Source: an uncultured Oscillospiraceae bacterium (GTDB lineage: Bacteria > Bacillota > Clostridia > Oscillospirales > Acutalibacteraceae). Taken from it: a stretch of DNA of 11,238 nucleotides. This document shows positions 6,376-11,238 of this stretch, piece after piece. Location: NCBI GenBank assembly GCA_910588935.1, contig CAJUSM010000074.1:1-11238 (forward strand), given 5' to 3'. Made by a program: the position numbers and the translations under genes. Within the stretch, counting starts at the first letter, position 1. Each line of letters opens with the position of its first letter. Below the pieces are notes generated by a model. The model was not told where the DNA came from. It was given only the letters and a program-made list of their open reading frames with translations, and made no database searches.

Positions 6376-6792
6376 GTGAATCGAGAAGAGATTAAACAGA
6401 TCCTCCCCCACCGGGAGCCTATGCTGCTGGTGGACGAGGTAGAGCTTTCGCAGGGCAAGTCCCATGGCCGTTATCGGGTGCGGGGAGATGAGTTCTTCTT
6501 GCAGGGCCATTTTCCAGGAAACCCTGTGGTGCCTGGGGTAATCCAGTGCGAGATGCTGGCCCAGTCGGCCTGTGTGCTGCTCATTGGCCAGGCCGAGGGC
6601 ATGACGCCCCTGTTTACTGGGCTGCAAAACGTAAAGTTCCGAGGCCAGGTAAAGCCCGGCGATATTTTTGAGACAGAATGTGAGCTGGTCCGCAGCAGGG
6701 GGAACTTCTACTTTGCCAAGGGAAAGGGAAGCGTGGAGGGCAAGCTCTGCGTTTCGGCAGAGTTTTCCTTTGCCTTGGTAAAGACAGAATGA
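6376..6792 (+). CDS. fabZ: 3-hydroxyacyl-ACP dehydratase (FabZ)
   Basis: FabZ removes water from (R)-3-hydroxyacyl-ACP to give trans-2-enoyl-ACP, the substrate of FabK. It is a 138-aa single hot-dog domain. Catalytic His45 lies in GHFPGNPVVPG and catalytic Glu59 in VIQCEMLAQSA; Glu rather than Asp separates FabZ from FabA. The N-terminal IKQILPHREPMLLVDEV (6-22) is typical. The start is GTG at 6376, with a full AGGAGG (6362-6367) eight bases upstream. No FabA or FabM is encoded nearby, so how this organism makes unsaturated chains, if it does, is not answered here. Fifty bases separate it from accC. Confidence 0.95.
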   Translation: MNREEIKQILPHREPMLLVDEVELSQGKSHGRYRVRGDEFFLQGHFPGNPVVPGVIQCEMLAQSACVLLIGQAEGMTPLFTGLQNVKFRGQVKPGDIFETECELVRSRGNFYFAKGKGSVEGKLCVSAEFSFALVKTE

Positions 6793-6842
6793 AGCGGGGC
6801 TATGTCAGCATCATCCAAGCGCAACCAGGGGGTATAACCTGA

Positions 6843-8162
6843 ATGTTCACAAAGATTTTAATCGCCAACCGGGGAGAAATTGCCATCCGTATTATCCGGG
6901 CCTGCAAGGAGATGGGAATCTCTACCGTGGCGGTGTATTCTCAGGCGGATAAGGACTCTCTGCATACGGCTTTGGCAGACCAGGCGGTGTGCGTGGGCGG
7001 CCCTAAGGCAGAGGAAAGCTACCTAAACGCCCAGCGAATTATCAGCGCGGCCCTGGCTACCGGAGCCCAGGCCATCCACCCAGGCTATGGCTTTTTGTCG
7101 GAAAACCCAGATTTTGCCGCCCAGTGCAGGCAGTATGGCCTAACCTTTATTGGGCCTCCCGCAGAGGTGATCGCCAAAATGGGAGATAAGGAGGCCGCGC
7201 GCCGCCTCATGCGAGAGAGCGGCGTGCCTACCACGCCAGGCACCGATGTGCTTGCCAGCCCGGAGGAGGCTTTGGCCGCGGCTAAAACCTTAGGCTACCC
7301 AGTGCTGATTAAGGCCAGCGCAGGCGGCGGCGGCAAGGGCATCCGCCAGGTAGACCGGCCCGAGGACATGGAGCGGGCTTTCCTTACTGCCTCCTCTGAG
7401 GCGGAAAAGGCCTTTGGGGACGGCCGGGTGTATATGGAACGGTACCTGAACCCTGTAAAGCACATTGAGGTTCAGCTGCTGGCTGACCAGACCGGGCGTA
7501 CAGTGTGCCTAGGAGAGCGGGAATGCTCCATACAGCGAAACAACCAAAAGCTGATTGAGGAATCCCCCTCGCCGGGAGTAAGCCCGGCGGTTCGGGAAAA
7601 GCTGATTGAGGCGGCTGCCAAGGCCGCCAAGGCCGCAGGCTATGTGAACGCCGGCACAGTGGAATTCCTTATGGATCAGAAAGGAAATTTCTATTTTATG
7701 GAGATGAATACCCGGCTCCAGGTAGAACACCCGGTAACCGAGCTGGTAACAGGGGTGGACATTGTAAAGTGGCAAATCCGCATTGCGGCCGGCGTGCCCC
7801 TGGACTTTGACCAGAATGACATCCATCTGCAGGGCGCTGCCATTGAGTGCAGGATTAACGCCACCAATGCGGGCAAGGTGGAATTTTTCCATCCTCCGGG
7901 AGGGCCTTGGGTCCGCTTTGATACTTTTTTGTTCCAGGGTTACGAGATCCCCCCCTACTACGACTCCATGCTTGGTAAGCTCATCGTGTACTCCTCTACC
8001 AGGGGTGAGGCCATACGGAAAATGCAGTCTGCTTTGTGCGAGCTGATTATTGGCGGCGCCGGCAATAATATTGAGGACCAAATTGAAATTATTCGGGACC
8101 GGCAGTTTCGGGCCGGGGAATACTATACCGATTTTATGAAGTTCTTCCGCCCTAAAAAATAG
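6843..8162 (+). CDS. accC: Biotin carboxylase subunit of acetyl-CoA carboxylase (AccC)
   Basis: AccC uses ATP and bicarbonate to carboxylate the biotin on AccB. The 439-aa protein has the N-terminal ILIANRGEIAIRII (5-18), the ATP-grasp glycine loop KASAGGGGKGI (157-167), CSIQRNNQKLIEE (228-240) with Lys236, the metal and catalytic stretch MEMNTRLQVEHPVTE (286-300), and catalytic Arg337 in ECRINA. Right after that, about eight residues found in typical homologues (the ENPxxxFxPSPG segment) are missing: the sequence goes from INA through TNA to GKVEFFHPPGG. The reading frame continues normally through PPYYDSMLGKL, so this is an in-frame deletion and not a frameshift. RNNQK in place of RRHQK is, from memory, also seen in streptococcal AccC. 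AGGGGGT (6827-6833) sets the ATG. A 167-base gap with a long hairpin follows. Confidence 0.95.
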   Translation: MFTKILIANRGEIAIRIIRACKEMGISTVAVYSQADKDSLHTALADQAVCVGGPKAEESYLNAQRIISAALATGAQAIHPGYGFLSENPDFAAQCRQYGLTFIGPPAEVIAKMGDKEAARRLMRESGVPTTPGTDVLASPEEALAAAKTLGYPVLIKASAGGGGKGIRQVDRPEDMERAFLTASSEAEKAFGDGRVYMERYLNPVKHIEVQLLADQTGRTVCLGERECSIQRNNQKLIEESPSPGVSPAVREKLIEAAAKAAKAAGYVNAGTVEFLMDQKGNFYFMEMNTRLQVEHPVTELVTGVDIVKWQIRIAAGVPLDFDQNDIHLQGAAIECRINATNAGKVEFFHPPGGPWVRFDTFLFQGYEIPPYYDSMLGKLIVYSSTRGEAIRKMQSALCELIIGGAGNNIEDQIEIIRDRQFRAGEYYTDFMKFFRPKK

Positions 8163-8197
8163 GGCCTGTACTGATTCTTCCTGGCTTTTTTTACAGG

Positions 8198-8247
8198 TCA
8201 GGGAGTGCCCATAACGCGGGAGCCCGCACGCTATGGGCACTCCCTGA
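8198..8247 (+). repeat. Long perfect hairpin between accC and accD
   Basis: TCAGGGAGTGCCCATA (8198-8213) and TATGGGCACTCCCTGA (8232-8247) are perfectly complementary over 16 bp. Inside, GCGGG (8216-8220) and CCCGC (8223-8227) form an inner stem. The whole unit is about 50 bases. It is followed by ATCGACC with no T-run, and the minus strand also lacks one, so it is not a standard terminator. A T-run (8186-8192) lies just before it. It may be an RNase III-type processing site, an mRNA stabiliser, or a mobile palindromic repeat unit. The rest of the gap 8163-8329 holds only the accD ribosome site. Confidence 0.6.
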
Positions 8248-8329
8248 ATCGACCAAATAGTACCAAAAGCTTACCCCTTCCTACGCTGTTTCGCATACAT
8301 TTATTTCCACAAAGGAGCGTGCACATCCT

Positions 8330-9208
8330 ATGAATCTAATGGGACTATTCCGTTCCCCACAAAATGAGCTGGAAAAGGGCGGCAAGGAAGCCGAGGATAT
8401 GGGCATCCGCAGCGCCTGTCCTCACTGCGGCGTTCAAATCCCCCTTAGCGATCTCCAGGAAAATATGAACGTTTGCACGGCCTGCGGCTACCATTTTCGA
8501 GTTGGCCCTCGGGACCGCATTATCTATATTGCCGACGAGGGCACCTTCCAGGAGCTGGACAGCGACCTGATCAGCCGGGACCTGCTGGACTTTCCTGGCT
8601 ATGACCAGAAGCTGCGCAACGCCAAGCTTTCCTCCCGGGAAAAGGAGGGGGTCATCACCGGCACCGCTGAGATTCTTGGCCAGCCCTGCGCCCTGTTTGT
8701 TATGGACCCCAACTTTATGATGGGCAGCATGGGCACTGTGGTGGGGGAAAAAATCACCCGCCTGTTTGAGTATTCCACCGAGTTTGGCGCTCCTGTGGTA
8801 GGCTTTACTGTTTCTGGCGGGGCCCGTATGCAAGAGGGCATCCTCTCGCTTATGCAAATGGCAAAAACCAGCGCTGCCGTGCGCAGGCACAGCGATGCCG
8901 GCCTGTTTTATCTTACCGTACTCACTGACCCCACTACCGGCGGCGTAACCGCCAGCTTTGCCATGGACGGGGACATTATTATGGCTGAGCCAGGGGCGAC
9001 TATTGGCTTTGCCGGGGCACGTGTTATTGAGCAGACCATACGAAAAAAACTGCCCGCTGGTTTCCAAACCGCGGAATTCCTACTGGAACATGGCTTTGTG
9101 GATTTAATTGTTCCCCGGGCCCAGCAGAGAGAAACCATTGCCCGCCTGCTGGCAATGCATGTACCCGGTGGAATTATGCCTGAAGAGATGGGAGGTCAGC
9201 TGTTTTGA
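8330..9208 (+). CDS. accD: Acetyl-CoA carboxylase carboxyltransferase subunit beta (AccD)
   Basis: AccD and AccA together form the carboxyltransferase that moves carboxyl from biotin to acetyl-CoA, giving malonyl-CoA. The 292-aa protein has the AccD-specific N-terminal zinc ribbon: Cys30 and Cys33 (CPHC), Cys49 and Cys52 (CTAC). The crotonase-fold core shows GSMGTVVGEKI (132-142), SGGARMQEG (162-170) and GGVTASFAMDGD (204-215). The ATG at 8330 follows AAAGGAG (8311-8317) at twelve bases, slightly long; a second ATG three codons in (8339) would be even further. The stop codon overlaps the TTG start of accA by four bases, which should keep the two subunits in balance. Upstream lies the long accC-accD hairpin. 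Confidence 0.95.
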   Translation: MNLMGLFRSPQNELEKGGKEAEDMGIRSACPHCGVQIPLSDLQENMNVCTACGYHFRVGPRDRIIYIADEGTFQELDSDLISRDLLDFPGYDQKLRNAKLSSREKEGVITGTAEILGQPCALFVMDPNFMMGSMGTVVGEKITRLFEYSTEFGAPVVGFTVSGGARMQEGILSLMQMAKTSAAVRRHSDAGLFYLTVLTDPTTGGVTASFAMDGDIIMAEPGATIGFAGARVIEQTIRKKLPAGFQTAEFLLEHGFVDLIVPRAQQRETIARLLAMHVPGGIMPEEMGGQLF

Positions 9209-9966
9209 GCGCGTATGACAATGTAATTGCGGCCCGGTCTAAGGGCCGGCCCACTGGCCTTGCCTATATTGAGAACATTTTCAGCAACTTTGTAGAGCTC
9301 CACGGCGACAGGCGTTTTGCGGATGACCCTGCCGTAGTGGGCGGGATTGCCTCCATTGACGGCATTCCTGTTACGGTGATAGCCATTGAAAAAGGGGGAG
9401 ACACCAAAGAACGGCTGCGGAGAAACTTTGGCATGCCCAATCCGGAAGGATACCGCAAGGCCCTGCGGCTTATGAAGCAGGCGGAGAAATTCCACCGGGC
9501 AGTGGTGTGCTTTGTTGATACCTCTGGCGCCTACTGTGGCCTAGGGGCGGAAGAACGGGGCCAAGGCCAGGCCATTGCGGAAAACCTGATGGAACTTTCC
9601 TCCCTGCGAACCCCTGTTATTTCTATTCTCGTAGGCGAGGGCGGGAGCGGCGGCGCTCTGGCCCTAGCTCTGGCAGACCAGGTTTGGATTTTGGAAAACG
9701 CGGTGTATTCTGTGATCTCTCCGGAAGGCTGTGCAAGCATCCTGTGGAAAGATGCCAAAAAAGTAAAGGAAGCCTCTGAGCGCTTAAGGCTTACTGCCCA
9801 GGATATGCAGGAATTAGGCGTGGTGGAGAGGATTATTGGGGAAGATAACTTTGAGGCCGCTTACCAGGAGATTAAGGGGCTGCTGACAGAAACACTTCCC
9901 TCTCTCCTGGCGACTCCCTCTGACGAGCTGCTCCAGGCCCGATACGAAAGGTTCCGGAAATATTGA
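9205..9966 (+). CDS. accA: Acetyl-CoA carboxylase carboxyltransferase subunit alpha (AccA)
   Basis: AccA is the partner of AccD in the carboxyltransferase. The protein is 253 aa, the short form known from streptococci and many Clostridia; the roughly 319-aa E. coli type has an extra N-terminal helical region. Key stretches are ELHGDRRFADDPAVVGG (31-47), DTSGAYCGLGAEERGQG (105-121), the oxyanion-type GEGGSGGALALA (144-155) and ISPEGCASILWKD (171-183). The start is TTG at 9205, inside the accD stop (TTGA), with GGGAGGT (9190-9196) eight bases upstream. Its own stop overlaps the next gene by the same TTGA pattern. Confidence 0.95.
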   Translation: MSAYDNVIAARSKGRPTGLAYIENIFSNFVELHGDRRFADDPAVVGGIASIDGIPVTVIAIEKGGDTKERLRRNFGMPNPEGYRKALRLMKQAEKFHRAVVCFVDTSGAYCGLGAEERGQGQAIAENLMELSSLRTPVISILVGEGGSGGALALALADQVWILENAVYSVISPEGCASILWKDAKKVKEASERLRLTAQDMQELGVVERIIGEDNFEAAYQEIKGLLTETLPSLLATPSDELLQARYERFRKY

Positions 9967-10463
9967 GCAGCCAGGGAATTCGGAAAATTGGCCCATTTGA
10001 TCTTTCTGGCTGCGTTCAAGTAATCCGAAAGAGCTTTCTCACCGTGGCAGAGGAATTCGACTTTACGCCGGAAAACGCTCCTAGGTTTACCGCTTTCGCT
10101 ATAGATGAAGAGCGGCTGAAAAGACAGTTGGAGGATCTGAACCGGGAGATGTACGCTTATTTTAGCCAGGAGAGCCCAATAGTAGGATATGCCTCTCTTT
10201 TGCGCAAGGAGAGCAATGCCTGTGGGCTCTGTAATCTCTCTGTGCTCCCAGAATGCCGGCATCAGGGAATTGGCCAGCAGCTTTTGGAGTATATCTTACA
10301 CCGGGCCAGAGCTCTAGGCCGCGATAAACTGGAAATTGGAATTGTGGAGGAAAATCAGCAGCGGAAAAGCTGGTACCAGCGGCTGGGCTTTGTCGCAGTG
10401 CGAACCGAAAAATTCAGCTTTTTCCCCTTTACCTGCGGATATATGGAAAAGCAAATCTTATAG
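9963..10463 (+). CDS. GNAT family N-acetyltransferase (GNAT 1)
   Basis: This 166-aa protein has the GNAT acyl-CoA-binding signature: strand CGLCNLSVLP (87-96) leading into R99-H-Q-G-I-G104, the pyrophosphate-binding loop, then a helix and the motif B region NQQRKSWYQRLGF (131-143). Such enzymes move an acetyl (or acyl) group from CoA to an amine on a protein or small molecule; the substrate is not predictable. The TTG at 9963 overlaps the accA stop by four bases (TTGA), and GAAAGG (9946-9951) is eleven bases upstream. Translational coupling to accA suggests it is part of the operon and not a chance neighbour. A link to acyl-CoA or malonyl-CoA levels is speculation. Confidence 0.85.
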   Translation: MSSQGIRKIGPFDLSGCVQVIRKSFLTVAEEFDFTPENAPRFTAFAIDEERLKRQLEDLNREMYAYFSQESPIVGYASLLRKESNACGLCNLSVLPECRHQGIGQQLLEYILHRARALGRDKLEIGIVEENQQRKSWYQRLGFVAVRTEKFSFFPFTCGYMEKQIL

Positions 10464-10492
10464 GCCTCTGCTATGGCCAGAGAGGAACATCT

Positions 10493-10924
10493 ATGTTTTT
10501 ACAAATGTCCCTACAGGATGTGGAAAAGGTTCTGCCTTTGTACATCCGCTATTACAATGATTTTGAGGACTGCCAATGGACGCCTGAAACTGCAGGCCGG
10601 CGAATTCGCCAGGTGCTTAGTATGGAGGGCGGCTACGGGTTGCTTGCAACAGACAGCCAAGGTACAGCAGGATTTGTAATGGGCTATTTCAAGCAGTACG
10701 ATGACTTGGTATCCTTTATTTTAGAAGAAATCGTGGTGGAGCACAGCCGCCAGGGCCAAGGACTGGGTTCGGCATTGCTGACAGAAACAGAACGGCGGGT
10801 TAAAGTGATGGGGGCGGCTGGAGTTGAGCTTAGCGCTGTTAATGACTCTATGCATCACCATTTTTATGAGAAAGCCGGGTATAAGGACGCTAAAAATTTC
10901 GTGGCAAAGGTGAAATGGTTTTGA
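10493..10924 (+). CDS. GNAT family N-acetyltransferase (GNAT 2)
   Basis: A 143-aa single-domain GNAT. EEIVVEHSRQGQGLGSALL (78-96) contains the R-x-x-G-x-G loop (R86 to G91) that binds the CoA pyrophosphate. VELSAVNDSMHHHFYEKAGY (111-130) is the following strand and motif B, with three adjacent His residues (121-123) in the usual aromatic region. AGAGGAA (10481-10487) is five bases before the ATG at 10493; a second in-frame ATG lies at 10505. It starts 29 bases after GNAT 1 but shows only general family resemblance to it, so the pair does not look like a recent duplication. It is the last gene before the operon terminator. The substrate is unknown. Confidence 0.85.
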   Translation: MFLQMSLQDVEKVLPLYIRYYNDFEDCQWTPETAGRRIRQVLSMEGGYGLLATDSQGTAGFVMGYFKQYDDLVSFILEEIVVEHSRQGQGLGSALLTETERRVKVMGAAGVELSAVNDSMHHHFYEKAGYKDAKNFVAKVKWF

Positions 10925-10950
10925 TCTCTCAGCTTCTTCCGGTTCCGTGA

Positions 10951-10973
10951 GCTTTTGGTCAAAAGCCAAAAGC
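10951..10973 (+). other. Post-operon hairpin without T-run
   Basis: GCTTTTGG (10951-10958) and CCAAAAGC (10966-10973) make a perfect 8-bp stem with a 7-base loop, 26 bases after the GNAT 2 stop. No T-run follows. It may form part of the 3' untranslated structure ahead of the real terminator. Confidence 0.35.
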
Positions 10974-10998
10974 ACTAAAATGGAAAACCAATTATTTG

Positions 10999-11014
10999 AT
11001 AATGATATCATTAT
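10999..11014. promoter_or_regulatory. 16-bp perfect palindrome resembling a Fur box
   Basis: ATAATGATATCATTAT is its own reverse complement. With the preceding G it reads like the classical Fur-box consensus GATAATGATAATCATTATC lacking one central A. It lies between the last stop codon and the terminator, where an operator would be unexpected. A protein-binding site or an AT-rich coincidence are both possible. Confidence 0.3.
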
Positions 11015-11028
11015 ATTGCCTTTTTATT

Positions 11029-11053
11029 AAGGACGGCTATGCCGTCCTTTTTT
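11029..11053 (+). terminator. Rho-independent terminator of the fab-acc-GNAT operon
   Basis: AAGGACGGC (11029-11037), loop TAT, GCCGTCCTT (11041-11049) form a perfect 9-bp stem that runs into a run of six T (11048-11053). This is a strong intrinsic terminator, 104 bases after the GNAT 2 stop, and most likely ends the operon transcript. The reverse strand has only TTAATAAAAA after the stem, so termination should be mainly rightward. The remaining bases (11054-11238) show no gene, clear promoter or repeat. Confidence 0.9.
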
Positions 11054-11238
11054 GCGCTCTTTTCAGGCCTTGCATTTTCTAAATTACGATTCCCTATCAA
11101 CTTATCATTCGAGCAAGAAACATAAAGGCTTCAGTTTTTGTTTCCCCTCATCCTTATTCCAGCATTACAGTTGGAGCGACATACAGTATATAGTTAACTT
11201 CCACTCAGAGGCGAAAAGGCCTGCTGAGAATCTAAAAT

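Noticed and set aside
7524..7560. RNNQK in place of RRHQK in AccC as a defect
   Set aside because: The bicarbonate-binding Lys is kept and, as I recall, streptococcal AccC has the same variant.
7509..8240. Minus-strand open frame (243 codons) across the end of accC
   Set aside because: It is antisense to conserved AccC sequence, has no ribosome site pattern or motif, and begins inside the intergenic hairpin.
8257..8273. FapR-like half site TAGTACC before accD
   Set aside because: Only one half resembles the FapR pattern; the second half (AAAAGCTTA) does not form the inverted repeat, and no good promoter overlaps it.
11165..11194. Promoter near the right end (TTACAG with TATAGT)
   Set aside because: The -35 matches only about half of consensus and no gene start is visible within the window.

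Overview
The window carries a type II fatty-acid synthesis (FASII) operon, with every gene on the + strand. The order is fabH, fabK, a small membrane-protein gene, fabD, fabG, fabF, accB, fabZ, accC, accD, accA, then two GNAT acetyltransferase genes. The organism is most likely a fairly GC-rich member of the Firmicutes, class Clostridia (a gut Oscillospirales-type genome would fit). The reasons are the streptococcal/clostridial gene order, FabK as the enoyl reductase, the short AccA, strong AGGAGG-type ribosome sites and several GTG/TTG starts. The species cannot be named from this sequence.

Layout. Positions 1-290 are non-coding: a terminator for an upstream gene (24-51), a GC-rich inverted repeat (61-103), and a near-consensus sigma-A promoter (206-234) about 57 bases before the fabH start. 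The first block is fabH, fabK, the small gene and fabD (291-3564). A 273-base gap follows with no convincing promoter but with GC-rich hairpins. The second block runs from fabG to GNAT 2 (3838-10924) and is mostly tightly packed. Its one larger gap (accC to accD) holds a very long perfect hairpin. The operon closes with a strong terminator at 11029-11053. The last 185 bases show no gene.

Function. AccA, AccB, AccC and AccD make malonyl-CoA. FabD moves the malonyl group to acyl carrier protein, FabH starts the chain, FabF elongates, FabG reduces, FabZ dehydrates and FabK reduces the enoyl intermediate. All visible catalytic residues are intact. The one central component missing is acyl carrier protein: no acpP lies in the window, although related clusters usually carry it between fabH and fabK. 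No fabT, fapR, fabM or birA gene is present either.

Most unusual items: a 96-residue single-span membrane protein with three copies of a short helical repeat, encoded between fabK and fabD and overlapping fabD; the hairpins placed in several intergenic gaps; a short deletion in AccC next to its catalytic Arg; two GNAT genes joined to accA; and a 16-bp perfect palindrome resembling a Fur box before the final terminator.
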